Origin: Steromphala cineraria
Lineage: Eukaryota; Mollusca; Gastropoda; Trochida; Trochidae
Reading direction: 5' to 3'
DNA: 64,000 bases
NCBI GenBank assembly: GCA_916613615.1
Contig: OU744732.1
Span: forward strand, 47,669,227-47,733,226
Shown in pieces: positions 34,301-49,300 of this stretch (position 1 is the stretch's first letter; each line of letters begins with the position of its first letter). Made by a program: the position numbers and the translations under genes. Below the pieces are notes generated by a model that was not told the DNA's origin, did not search any database, and worked only from the letters and a program-made list of their open reading frames with translations.

Positions 34301-37300
34301 TTGACTTCTAATAAAGTATCATTGGGTTACTCGATATATCTAGATAATGAAATGTCAATTTTATATTTAAACCATATGCGAAAACAACCATATTTCCAAC
34401 CATGTGAAATAACAAGAAGGTTTATCAATGAGATATTTCGGCCGTAATATATAAATGTGCTTTCAAGTTATATAAATGTGCTTTTAAGTAAAGCCAAAGG
34501 ACAACATGGCCGTTACACTTCTGACAAATCTAGAGGAGTTTCCTCTCCTGTTGCAGGGTCTAAACTCAAGTGTGGAGAGACCGGGCCTCCCCCGATGAAG
34601 TCGGATCGAGTCTACATCAATCCGGGAGAGGAGGACCAAATGGTAGGTTTACGCTTTGTTATTTGTGATTTCTTATTCAATTCAATTCAATTAAAAAGTA
34701 AAAGGCCTTAGGCCCACGTACAAAAAATATATACAAAACAAGACCATTATATAGAAGAGAACATTGAAACTACAATGTAAGTTAATTTGATGATAAAAAC
34801 ATTGAGCGTAGAGCGAGTGCATCTCTTATAAAACATGAATATGATGAAAGAATGTCTAAATTTTGATGTTGTAAAACATTTTGAAGGTAACACATATGAT
34901 TATTTTCAGGTAAATTTGTGATTTCTATTTAATTCAATGAAACAAGGACATTTGAATAAAAAGTGTATTTCGTCTTCAATTACATAATCTTTTCTTATAA
35001 GTGGTGTATGGATAGATCAAACTATCGACTTATCGCTGAGTTGCTGTGCCGATAGTACTTTATTGATAGTCATTTTTAGAAACGATAAATAGTATCGAAA
35101 GTAAGTCTAAACTATTGATTAAATCGACATTTTAGTCAATTCAGTTGTTTAGTTCAAATTAAAAAGGAAAATTCACACAAAAACACATCTTTTGACATTT
35201 GGAAAATATGAGAACACATTAAACAGATCGCTGAGAGCTTAAAGTAGCAACCCTCTTTGTGTCGGTTCAAAATAACGATATCTACAAGTTAGGCCGAGTT
35301 TGACATCATCAAAAACCAATCATCACACTGTGCCTTTCCTTTATTGATAAACTATCACAATAGTACCCTGCAATAGACTATTGCTATTGCGAAAGTTACT
35401 CAGAAATAGACTATCGCTATCGCAATACTAATAGTCCATTTTGGGTCAATAGTCGCCCCTATTTCTTATCCACAATCAGCTGATAGTCTAGATGATTTGC
35501 CCTGTATTGCCAGGGGTTAAAAATTGTCATTGACTCACCAAATATTTTCCCTTTTCTTTTGACTTGCCTAAGAAATCACCAAATGTTAATGGTTTGCCTC
35601 ATTTTGAAAGAACTTGTGTGAAACTTATTATGCATCATTGACGTATCGTTAGGATTTGTTTTTTAAACCTCATCAGCAGTCTAAGGTATAGTTATACCAA
35701 CGATTCCATGTGTCCTTCTGTCCGTCTGAGGACATTTTTTGTCCGGCCTATTACGTTAAAAGCTATTGATCTTATTCTTTTAGAGTCTTTTTTTTGGATG
35801 GGGTATTGTGTTGGTCAATTGCTGTGCAAGACATTTCAGTGCTTGTAAACATATCAAAATAGATCAACCACTAACCTTTTGCCTGTAGTAAGAGGCAAAC
35901 GCTGTGAAAAGTAGCATGGCCTTCAAGGTATTGAAGAACTATTATTTCTGTGATTGAGCAGTTGTAACAAAGATAGTTATCTTGCAGGGTTCAAAATTAG
36001 CACTAGTCTGGTAGCCAATGGCTAGTAAAAAGCAATGACTGGTAGTCCGATGGACTAGTTGAAATTAGAGAAAATAGGATCATGTAGATGATTGGAATGG
36101 CTATTCCAAATGTTACTGGGCTTATACTTTCAACATGCACAAGTCTGAATGGGTAATACTGCAGTAGGACTAATTTCGAAACCCTACCTTTGGATGTTTA
36201 TATTTCTTTAGAAGCTGTGTGTATGGGTGTATGTGATTTTTGTCACAGAAGAAAAAAATTACCAAACAAATAAAACTCACTTTGTTATTAACTGTTGACT
36301 TGATGCCGTAGATGGCCATAACTAAGGAAATAAACTTTTTTCCCGTGTGTTAATTCATTGTTGCATAGATTAAGATACATGGAAGTGGTAATCTTTGGCA
36401 TGAATTATTCAAAATGTTTCTGTTAATAACTTGTTTAAACAGTTTAAACTTGCTATGTTTAACATGTTATCGCCTGATTTGTTTTACCTGTGTCGTTTTC
36501 ATAGGTGATTACCCTCCGAAAAAATGGCAAAGCTAGAACGATAAATTGCCTATTGATGTCGAAAACTGACCTAAATTCAGTTTGTGAAAATGATATTCCA
36601 TCTTGTTAGTCCAAGCAGAATTTCACAGAAATAATGACATGGTAAACTACGAGACCAATTTGATGTACAGGAGCAGGGTGTTGAATGTTAAAGCAGTTTA
36701 ACTATAGTTTCTAAGACAATGTCATAGCCAGATGGTTGAGTGGGTTACCTATTGGTACAATATTTGCCTCAGTTTATGGGTAGAAATTCTCAGTGTACCA
36801 GAGAATTTTTTTTTTTTTTAAACCCATGTTGAGTTTTGATGTCCATACTTGACAATCTTATATATATTCAATAATGCTTGTTATACCCCCGCTACGACGT
36901 AGTCGGGGGTATATAGCGCTCCGCGTGTCCGTCCGTCCGTCCGTCCGTCCGAAATCGTTTCCGGAGCATTACTCAAAAACTATACCACTTAGAAACTTAA
37001 AATTTGGTATGGAAGTAGCCTATATGGTGCTGTGGTGCCTTTTAGGGGTTTCAGCTCAATGGTTCAAATAATTTTTGAAATTTTGACCAAAAACGGTCCG
37101 ATTTTTGGACTTTGTCTCGTTTCCGGAGCATAACTGAAAAACTATACCACTTAGAAACTTCAAATTTGGTATGGAAGTAGCCTATATGGTGCTGTGGTGC
37201 CTTTTAGGGGTTTCAGCTCAATGGTCCAAATAATTTTTGAAATTTTGACCAAAAACGGTCCGATTTTTGGACTTTGTCTCGTTTCCGGAGCATAACTGAA

Positions 37301-40300
37301 AATCTATACCACTTAGAAACTTCAAATTTGGTATGGAAGTAGCCTATATGGTGCTGTGGTGCCTTTTAGGGGTTTCAGCTCAATGGTCCAAATAATTTTT
37401 GAAATTTTGACCAAAAACGGTCCGATTTTTGGACTTTGTCTCGTTTCCGGAGCATAACTGAAAAACTATACCACTTAGAAACTTCAAATTTGGTATGGAA
37501 GTAGCCTATATGGTGCTGTTGTGCCTTTTAGGGGTTTCAACTCAATGGTCCAAATAATTTTTGAAATTTTGACCAAAAACGGTCAAAATGTTTTACTTTG
37601 TCTTGTTTCCGGAGCATATATAAATACCAAATGACTTGCACACTTCAACCCAGACTCCGTATATCCATAAATCTCACCTTACGGACAGAGATTTTTCAAA
37701 CAATGTGTCTATATTTCTTAAGAAAAATGACCCAGTTAACCGGACGATTTGCTATCCGGACGATTTTCACCTGTAACCAAAACAAGGTTCGACTGTATAG
37801 TGCTGTTGTGCCCTTTAGGGGTAATTCCAGGGTTCCCAGAATTTTATTCAAAAACTACATGGCCGGGGATGTTTTGAAGTGAAATAGTTTTTAGGGTTGC
37901 AAGATCATTGTGTTCTAAGTCATAATCATAAATTTTCAAATTAATGTTACGTGAAGGCGGTCAAACTCAAGCGGGGGTATGTGAGCCGCGCTCACTTTTG
38001 CCTTGTCTTTACAAGTACAGTACAGTACAGTGCTATGATGTTCTAACTTAGTATATATATATATATCTTCTTGGAGAAGTACACAATTTTGGAAAAGGTG
38101 TCGGGTATGAACTGTCAAAGGTCAAGGTCACAGCAAGGTCACGACTTCAGCATATATTGAGAAAATGTATTTTTAACTGTTAACATTTTAATTCATTACA
38201 TTATTGTTATGCTCAATTAAAACTGTTCATTGTGTGACCTTGAATGTCAAAGGTCAAAGTCACAAGATATGAGTTGTTACAATGTACACCAAATTTGGGT
38301 ACAACTTTATCAGAAATTGTGTTCATGTGTTACTGTTAACACCTCTGGGAATTATTTTGAAGTGTTCACATTCAAGGTTAAAGGTCAAGGTCATGAGTTA
38401 TAAAATCGCTAAAAAATTCTAACGGAGACGATTTTAAAACTCTTTGTGATATGAAGCTCAAACTTGGTAAATATCATCTTTGGAGAAGTAATAGTCAAGG
38501 TCATGACTTCAGCATGGAATAACAAAAATGCTTTATTTTTATTTTAACTATGAACACTTCATTACATGATTGTTATACTCAATGAAAAGTGTTCATTGAT
38601 TCGTGTGACCTTGAATGTCAAAAGTCAAGGTCACGAGAAAATTACCGATTTGCTAAGGCCTGTAGAAGGCGGAACAGGGGAAGACGAAACACCAAGTTTC
38701 GAGGCTGCTCTGCTTTTGCAATCTCTTATCTAGTTACTCTGTTTATCTGGAGCACTGGGGACTATACAAGCACCAGAACAAGAAGTTGTACAAGGATTTT
38801 GTAGAAAATATAACAATGATATGCTGTATGGATGTTTGCAGGAGATATCCGGGTTTAGACCCCACAGGTTGAAGACGGGGGTTGTGTGGTTCTTCATCGT
38901 CATCACAGCCGGACTGCTTCGTCTCTTCTTCTATTGGCTGCCTCATCTCTACATCAAGGCCACACACTCCTGCTGTTCTCTCGCTGTTGCCACCACTGTC
39001 CTACTCAAGGTATTTAACCTTCCTCAGATATTCTTTGTAGAGGTGTAACGATACCGCAAAACATTATTGTATCGTGATACATGGGCCACAATATATCGTA
39101 TCGTATCGTAGGATACTACAGGGTTCGAAATTAGCACTAGCCCGGTAGCCAATGGCTAGTGAAAAAGATGCTGGGCTAGTAAATTGTAATTATGGGTAGT
39201 CCGAAGGACTAGTTGAATTTAAAGAAAATACGATTTGTATTTGGCTAGTCAGAATATGTTTGGGCTAGTGCTCACAGGAATGCACTTGTCTGAATGGCTA
39301 ATACCCATTTAGAACTAATTTCGACCCCTGGATACGTATCGGGATACATAAAATAATGATAAATTCTCAATGAAGTTGATCAAAAATGAGATATACATTA
39401 AAAAGATACTTCATTATGCACACAAGAACCTCTCCTAAAATTTGAAAGTTGGATTATATTACAATTACATTTAAAAAAAAGCTGAAAGAAAATTCTTACT
39501 CAAGATCAACTGACTCCAAAAGTTTGTGAAAAAATCATTATATCATGAGATTATATGTATCGGGATATGTATCGTATCGTGACCCAAATATCGCGATACA
39601 ATACCCTCCTGTATCGTTACACCTCTAACTTTTTGATGGCCATTCTAGAAGTTGCGATGACGAAGAAGATGATATATAATATATAACTTCTATTCAAGTT
39701 TTGTGACGTTTTGACATAGATACTATTACTTGCTTGAGTATCTATGTCCAAAGGTCGCACAACTTGAATAAAGAAGTTGTATATCCATATTATTGCCTTC
39801 ATCTTCTTCTTCCTAAGATAATGCAGGTTCAGGTATACTTGCTTTTGCATGCTAAATTTTGACCATTTGTAATCATACAGATTCCATATCACATGAAATG
39901 TGTGAGTAAAATTCATGACATTGTCATTTTGGTGTGTTCTTAATTGTGTTTGTGCAACCTTGACAGTATTGTTTATCATAATCAGTTGAACTTGTTCTTG
40001 CAGTATTTGGTTTAGTGCTCTGGATGAAATTATCTCTGCTCTAGTTAGTATTCGACCTGTGTCACTTCGACCTGGGTCACTTCGACCTGTGTAATTAGTC
40101 TTTGTATCTGTATTGTTAGCATATTGAAATGTGAAAGCAATACTGAGATGCATGAGCACTATCTTTCTGTCAAATGAGAAAGAGAGTTAAGTCAATGAAA
40201 TCATCATTCATTTGGTTAATTTATAGATACAAAATTAATAGATACAAAATTAATCAATTATTATTAAAGTATAAATGATGCAGAACTTGACAACATAGCA

Positions 40301-43300
40301 AGTTACTCATGTTTCTAAATGAGTTTTGTATCTTTTGTAGGAAACTTATAATTGAGAATGTCATATTTTCCAGTTTTGTGAATGGTTATTTCAGCAACAA
40401 ATGAAAGGATGAATATTGACTGTAATAATACTTCTCTGATAACATAGAAAAATTACCTGGTACTAAAGCACCTTTTAAAGAAAGTCTCAATTGCTGACCA
40501 TGAAGTTGTTGTGTTTCAGGACCAGTACAAACAATGGTTCAAATCCGACATTCACATCATCACCAAGGATGGCATTCAGTAAGTACAACTTCACACGACA
40601 GAGACACAAGATTCTTGATAGCATTGAACCATAAACCTGGTTTTAGTCTGTTTCTCCTTGTATTATGAACCAATTGAACTTCAGTCTTGTTCAATAGCTG
40701 TTGTTGTTCAAATCAAATGGTGGGTCCACCTTAACCAGAACAGAACAAGATGAATCTCAACCTCTCAGTATTATCTTGCAGATGTTGATTATGAAGGTAT
40801 AAGGAAGATGATGCACCTTGACATGGCTTATTTCATTAGAATAGGGCTCATGTTATCTTTATTGCCCATGATGATCTTTAAACATACACATTTTGAAAAC
40901 ATGTCGTATGAGTCAACAGAATGGTAATAAAGAATGCCACTCAAACAGTTCAAAAGAAGGGCGTTCAAATTGACCGCAACTCATAATTAGGTTTTAATTT
41001 CTTCATGGTTCAATCTTGATTGTATTTTCAGGTTACATTGCAAAAGCTCAGGAAACACTCATCTCACATCATCATCTCTTTATGATCTCACTGAGGTAAG
41101 TCATCTCCTCATATGCAACTAAAAGTTAGCAGGGTACCATTATTTGAATTCATTATTTGAATATAGATAAGCACCATGAAAAGGTGTCCACAATTTATTT
41201 CTTCTTATTGTCAGCCTGATTCTGAGGTTATATTTTGAAAGAATATATTCAGGGATTTACATAGTCAACCAAAACCTAGAATCCTAGGGACTCCATTTCC
41301 TTTTAATAAGCCTAATTAGCATATCACATGACGTTCAAAATGTCCGCCGTTTGCGAGACGCTCGGAGCGAACAAGCTTGAGGACTTGTAGTTATTAAAAT
41401 GCAGCCTTTCCGGTGAATGTATGGATTGTGTTAGGGAGAGGAATGTATTTACTTGTTACAAAAGCTAGTGGGAAGTGATAATATATGTTATATCTGTCCT
41501 TAAAAAATATAATGAATGTTTCACATTTTCAAAAAGGTTGACAAAGATTTGGCTATTACTAGATTATATATGTTGATATCTTAAAACAATTTTTTACAAA
41601 AATTATTCTAAAATGTAGTTTTTATTAAAAGATTGGACATTTGTATCAGAAAAATATTGCATCTTTATGACTCATTGTTTTTTGGGGGGGTCCTCAACCC
41701 ATTTTCTGCATCAAATACTCGGGAAAGTTACATGATGTCATATCTTTATACAGTTTATTGCACAACTGGAAAGATCTATAATAACTTACTAACGACTTCT
41801 CTCTTGAATCAATAATTATAAATGTCTCTCCAGATTGATCAAGTCCTATGTTCACTTTTCACTAGGGCAACGACAACCTGATCCGATACTTTATGACCAA
41901 GAAGATTAAGTATATCTGGGACCCAGAGAGAGACGAGTTCATTCGACTCAGGTGAGTACTTTCTACCTCATTTTGATAGTTACATCTCTAAGGACCTGAA
42001 ATATTACCAATTTTGTAAATTATACCGTCTTGTTAGGAGTTTTTAGCTCACCTTTACAAAGTAAATGTGAGCTTATGTCATGGCGCTTCGTCCGTCGTCC
42101 GTCTGTCTGTCCGTCCGTCCGTCTGTCCGTCCGTCCGTCTGTCCGTCCGTAAACTTTCAGGAAAAAGACTACTCCTCCTAAACGAATGCAGATATCATTC
42201 TGAAATTTTAGTATGTTATACCCATGGTGATTCCTCACAGAAAGGTAGACGTTTCAGTTTTGAGAATCCAAGATGGCCGCACTGGCAGCCATATTGAATT
42301 TTCAATTAGATTTCAGGAAAAAGACTACTCCTCCTAAACGAATGCAGATATCATTCTGAAATTGTAGTATGTTATACCCATGGTGATTCCTCACAGAAAG
42401 GTAGACGTTTCAGTTTTGAGAATCCAAGATGGCCGCACTGGCAGCCATATTGAATTTTCAATTAGATTTCAGGAAAAAGACTACTCCTCCTAAACGAATG
42501 CAGATATCATTCTGAAATTGTAGTATGTTATACCCATGGTGATTCTTCACAGAAAGGTAGATGTTTCAGTTTTGAGAATCCAAGATGGCGGCCATGGCAG
42601 CCATATTGAATTTTCAATTAGATTTCAGGAAAAAGACTACTCCTCCTAAACGAATGCAGATATCATTCTGAAATTGTAGTATGTTATACCCATGGTGATT
42701 CCTCACAGAAAGGTAGACGTTTCAGTTTTAAAAATCCAAGATGGCCGCTATGGCAGCCATATTGAATTTTCAATTAGATTTCATGAAAAGACTACTCTTT
42801 CTTAACCTATCTAGATATCATTCTGAAATTGTAGTATGTTATAACTATGGTGATTCCGCACAGAAAGGTAGACGTTTCAGTTTTGAGAATCCAATATGGC
42901 CGCCATGGCAGCCATATTGAATTTTCAATTAGATTTCATGAAAATGACTCCTTCTCCTAAACCAATCTAGATATCATTTTCATATTGTAGTATGTTATAC
43001 CTATAGTGATTCCTCCCACAAAGGTAGACGTTTCAGTTCTGAGAATCCAAGACGGCCGCGATAGCAGCCATATTGACTTTTCAGCTGCAGATGACACATC
43101 ATTATTACTAAATTTTAAGCTTTCATCAAGTGATCACTCGCACCATATAAATTCTCTAATTTGAACTTACTAATCATAATATTATCTTGAATATGGAATA
43201 TTTAAGATTGTCATGCAAGTTGTTCTATATTTTTAAGTGTTTCTAAAACATTAAGATGAAAGACAAACATAATTAATTAATTTGTTTAAAATCTTTATGG

Positions 43301-46300
43301 CAACTAGCTGCAAAAACCCAATGACATTAAACATCATGTTGAATTTTAAACAATGGTATCTCCCTTATATTCCTTTAAATACCACACAAAAGGGGTCAAC
43401 CAGAGTTCAGATATTCCTGTTGAGTCCACTATGCATTTCTAATACACATCCCGATACAGGCTGCTAGCATCTCAGTCTCAGCTGCTAGCATGTTGCATAA
43501 TCAACCTGACCCAATTGATATGGTAGAGCATTATGCTATATGGCCATGTGTATGCAATAAGAGTTATGGAAATTAGACTTGTATTCTCATGACAGTGATA
43601 TGTTCTTTCTAAGAAAAACAACTTACACAAAAATTGTCAACAATCAGCTTTGTGTTTAGCAATCTACATGATAAGTTGATGTGGAAAGAGTTATTTTGCA
43701 TCAGGTTCCAGTTCCTGTGTTTTACTCATATTTGTACCATTTCTATATCTAACAGAAGTTCTTCTTGACACAATATCAATTTAGGACATAAGCTAACTAT
43801 ATTTTGTGAAATTATATATATTTTTCACAACAATTCATGTTCTCTTCTGTCAAGTCTTTTAATACCACACATAAGGGCTTATAGCCAGAGTTCAGGTTAA
43901 CATGCTCGGCACACTAGGGTGCTTCTCCAAATATACGTACACAAAGCCAAATACACAAATTGCTACTCTCTCCTTAAGGATCTGGGGCTAGCAGCCCTGC
44001 CTGCTTGTATGTTGCATAGTAATCCTGACCTAATTGATAAATAGAACATAATGGACTTTATGGAAAGTATATAAATTGTCTTTATGAAAAGTATACTTGT
44101 ATTCTAATAATAGTAATACTTTTTACAAATAACAATTTAAACAAGTCAAGAATCAGCTTTTGTGTACAACAATCTGCATGATGAGTTAATATTAACAAGT
44201 CAAGAATCTGCTTTTATGTACAGTAATCTACATGATAAGTTAATAATAGAGGTATTTTGTATCAGGTTCCAGTTCCAATACCATGTGTTTTATAAATACC
44301 TGTAAAACTTAATGATAATTATATCATGCTGAAGGGGTTCTGGGAACAACATGTCATCATAGAAGTCATTATTTTTCAATTAAATTTCAGGCCAAGTACT
44401 ACTCCTACTAAATCAATTAAGATATCATTCTGAAAAGGGAGTATTTTTTTATATCCTTATTCCTTATTATCAAGAATCCAAGATGGTCAATATGTCAATT
44501 ATATTGAATTTTCAATTAGGTTTCATGAAATTCATTGAAAAGAATACATTTCCTGATCAATCAAATCAATGTCATTATATTTGTATTGATACGCTTGTTG
44601 TAATATTTATCAACACTATAAATACAGTTACAAAAAAATGTATGAATCATCTTTATCTGCGAACAGCCTGAAGCATGACTGTTTTAATAAATCCTTTTAA
44701 TAAAACATAAAATGATAAAAGTTGTTCACTCCATCAGTGGGTTACATAATTCCTGACACTTCATATATGGCAAATAACATAGCCAGTGAGGGATAAATAT
44801 ACTTTTTTTAATCATCTATATCTGATTACGGTCTGAACAATGATTATCTAAATAATTATAATGATCATTCAATGCAAACAAATCATTTTCAAAAGCATTT
44901 AAAATGATTAAATTTGTTCACTACCAACACTAACTGTAAGGTTTTTTACTCCTTTGTTCCCATGCAATTAATTTATTCCAAATTGAAAATTTTGGTTAAT
45001 GAATAACTAATTATCTTTTATTTTGTTTGTCATGCTAATAAAAGATATAATATTCATCTTCAAAACAGCATTCATTGAACAGCTGTCTGAACAAATTTTA
45101 TTTTACAAAGTCTTTCTCACCAATTCTCTCTGTTAGTTAAGATACTTCAATAAACATATTACTGAGTTGACCTCCAGATTATTTCCATTGCAAACCTCTC
45201 TTTTACCCCCACCCCTTCTACCCCCCCTTTCCCCTCCTATCCTTCCAGCCCCTCTCCTGCAACTCTCCTCTAAAGGGTATCTGTATTGCATATTGAATTG
45301 AAGGGAGGACACTCACTATATGGAATAACAGCTTACATAAGAGGATAAGTTACATAAGCTACATGCAGGTGCAAGAGGTCATCATAGGTCATCATATCTA
45401 GTAATTAGCATAAACCCCCATGTTGCTAGCCTATTCTGACCAATCAGATTGCACTAACATATGTCAAGATTTAAGATATTCAGAAATCTTCAGTTAGAAT
45501 TACATGAGACATTGACCTGGACAGTTTACTTTGGCAATTGGACTTATCACTAGCTGAATTTGTGATTTGTTTTCAGAGGGATATATTCCAAATGTTTATG
45601 TGCATCATCTTTTTAGTTCTTTGGAAGTTGAGAGTGTGACTAAATGAATACTCCCAAACCAATCAAGATATCATAATGAAATTAATACGGATGCCCACAT
45701 AATAAAAGTAGCATTTTGAAGATTAAAAAGTCCAAGATGGTCACCAATTCAGCCATAGATATACAAAAAAGTTATACAAAAACCTACTGCTTGTTAACAA
45801 ATCATGATTATATCATTCTTGTATTAATGTTTGTTCAAGCTCTAGTGGTTTCCAACAGAAGAATAGCATTTTAAAGTTCATATAACCACAAACATATTTC
45901 ACTATTTTCTTTGAATTATATTAAAGTCTGATTACAATATTGTATAGTGCGCCAAAGGTTGCTGCACAAATATGTTCAGTTTGGTAATGAAAGCCGTTTT
46001 TGAATGCCACTTTTGATGGACCGCTTGGACCTATCTGGCCACAAACCGGTGTATGCTTGACTGCCCGTCACTGGTTACACCCCCTTTTTGTGACGTCATA
46101 AGCAGAAGAAGTCTCGTTATATCTATAATCTATCATAACAATACCACAGAAAAAAACCCAATAATAAACGATTTTCAGAAAATGTTTTCCACCCAGTTAG
46201 ATAAATCATTTTACGATGTAACACTAATAAGCATTTGGTGTAAAAAAGATATCCACATCAATGGTAATTAAACAATTATTTAAGCAGTATTTCAGTTCAA

Positions 46301-49300
46301 ATAATGATACGGTAATCTGTGTAGTCTGTTTATTACGTCACCCACGCGCGAGTTTTATGGCCCCTGACCCAGGTGGGGTTTTCACAGCCGATAATTACGC
46401 TGTCTCAATGAAATGCTAATTAAAGGTGTTTATTGGACAAATTAACAAAAATCAAGCCCAGTTTTAATTTTTTTGACAAATCTTTGAACGAAAATCGAGA
46501 AGTGGTAAAGTCGAGGTTAGTTGATGTTTAAAAGATAAAAAAATCATGATGGCAGCCATAATCAATTATCATATAAAAGATGGTTACACAATTAAACTAT
46601 ATTACCACATCATTTATTTTAAGGTGAGCTTCTGTACCCTCGGTACTTTTATTTATGACTCAATTTCTGTTAGGCGAAATTTATTTCCAAACTGTGAGTA
46701 AAATTTGAATTTTAACTTCAAATGAGTGCTTTACAACAATTTGGAACCTTCATTTCACTAATATTATATTCATTGTTTTAAGGAAGTTTGCATTCATTGT
46801 TATTATAGTGTTAAGTCAGCTTGGTTTTCCAACATTTCTAGAACTCCTAAAACACCTTTAGTTACCATTGCCTCCCATAGTTATCCCAAGTAACTGTTGA
46901 AGGTAGAGGAATCTCAAGCATCATATTGTCCATTGACGGGCAACTTGTTTTTATGTTGACGTTTTTAAAGTCATTTATTTATTTTATCGTCCCTATTTTG
47001 AGTTTCTCACACAACTACTGGCTGAAGTATTGCAAAAGCATCTAAAACTCAAACTCACTCACTCATTTTATTGACTTCTTTAAGAGGCATTTTAGAAGTT
47101 GGAATGACAATAATGCAGAGGAATATATGGATGACATCTTCCTTGTTCATTGTATACGACACAGATTCTTGTGTCTTTCTCAAGCAGAGGAATAGAGAAA
47201 TGAAGTAGGAGCATATATAGAAGTAAATAGTATAGTAAAAACAACTTAATGAAAAGAGCAAATGTAATAATCTCATTTTACTGAGTTTCTAAAAATGTGT
47301 GCTTGTGTATGTTGTACAGAGGGCTGGAGAAAGACAACCCGTGTTCCTACTTCTACCAGCTTAGAGGTCTCTCCTATACCGACCAGCAGAAAAGGTAGTG
47401 ATAAGTACATAAAAAATCTGAATTCACTTGCTATTATTAGGGATGTCATGATACAGGTACCTTGCGATACACGATACTGAGGTCACGATATGATACATAT
47501 TGCGATACACTAAATGCGATATTTTTACGGTGAGATAAAAATTCAGGGATAGAAATTTAATATACCTTAAGAGACTTATCTGAGTTACCAACTTCTTCAT
47601 TAAAAGTCATTTAATGTTATATTAAAGCTATCTTAACAAGGATTTTAACAAACTCTGGATTTCTTGATTCGATATTCACACAAACACACTATATTCACCA
47701 AAAATTATGATATTCACTAAAATTTGTATCAAGATACAGTTAACTGTATCGTGAACTGTATCTGTGTATCGTGACATCCCTAGCTATTATAGCCTATATG
47801 TCCCTGAAAAATTCAATGAAAATGAATTGGCCAGTAGGTTATGTACTACAAATTCTCCAATTACTACTACTAGGAAGTGTAACTGCACTCACAACAACTT
47901 ACTGGATTTACAATAGCGCAATTATTATCATCATTATGCTAAAATCTTTCAGGTCAAAAAGTAAAATAATAATTTTAATAGAATTTTAAGACAGTCAGAT
48001 CCTGAACTGTTATAAATATTCTTTGTACTCAAGAGCTGAAAAATTAACTCTTACCTTGTTTTGTTTGAAATCTCCAAGAATGATCTAAGCATCAAAATAG
48101 TATTCTTCATAACTGGATTCATCTGTAAAACATTCCCTTCTCTTTCAGACAAGTTCTCTACGGCATTAACTCTATCAGAGTTCATGTCACACCGATAATC
48201 AAAATACTCTTCAAAGAGGTAAGTAGAGAGTTTTTTTTAACAAAGATATGTTTTCTTTTTATCCTGAAATTGTAACTATGCTATGCCATTGGCACATGTT
48301 CCCAAATTTGTTCTTGCAACTGTATTTTTGTGGTAAGACAAAAATTGAATTTGTGCAACAACAAATAACATATGTAAAAGTATATTATGTCTCCCCCCGA
48401 AGGGTCGGGAGACGTATTGGTTTTAGCTGAGTTCCCGTTGGCGTTGGCGTTCCCATTTCGTTTCCGGAGCATATCTCTAAAACTATGTGACCGATCATCA
48501 CCAAACTTGGTATACTGTAGGGGTGAAACGGTACGCTTGAGGTTCGGTTCGGTACGTATTGCGGTACAGAACTCTCGGTTCGGTACATTTTCGGTTCGGT
48601 ACAAAACCAAGAATGTCCGTCGCCATTTTGATTACCTTTGAACGAGATCTCGCGATATCAAGTCATTCAAACACTTTCGTTAATATTAGGCAATCACAAA
48701 GTCATTCACACACTATTGTTTGTAGAGAATAAAGGGTCCTATTTGATTGTTTGAATGAAGTATGTATTCGGTATATGTACCGAAAATTCAAGTTAATGTA
48801 CCGTGAACCGAACCGAAAGCAAAATACCGCGGTTCAACTACAGTAGTTGTGAACCGTTTCACCCTTAGTATACTGTCTCTCCATATCATGTAGATGTGCC
48901 TTTTGGAGGTTATAGATTTCTTAAAATTTAATTTATTTTTATTTCCATGGCAACAATTTGGACTTAGTCTTTTTCAATGGTTTCAGCATCAAATCATTTA
49001 GAATTTTGAATATTTTGTTTGCTACAATTATGGAGTTGATCGGTAATTTATGTTAAATTATACACAGAACATTAATGGTGCTTTATGATAGTATTGTTTA
49101 GAGGTTTGGAGCATTTGAGGAAGGGGGAGACATCTGTTTTTACGGGTAAAAACACTTTCTAGTTTAACTTCTTTTTGGTGGGCCTGGCTCGGATGAAAAT
49201 TTTACAGAAGCATGACTTGATGAAGTCCTTGGGTTGTAAGAACCTGTAGGAGGTGTGATATGGGCATGTGACTTGGGATAGAAGATATTGGTAAAGAAAA

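Noticed and set aside
39617..40159. 180-codon open frame on the minus strand
   Set aside because: Low-complexity, crosses a foldback hairpin and the end of a MITE within an ATP13A intron; no recognisable domain.
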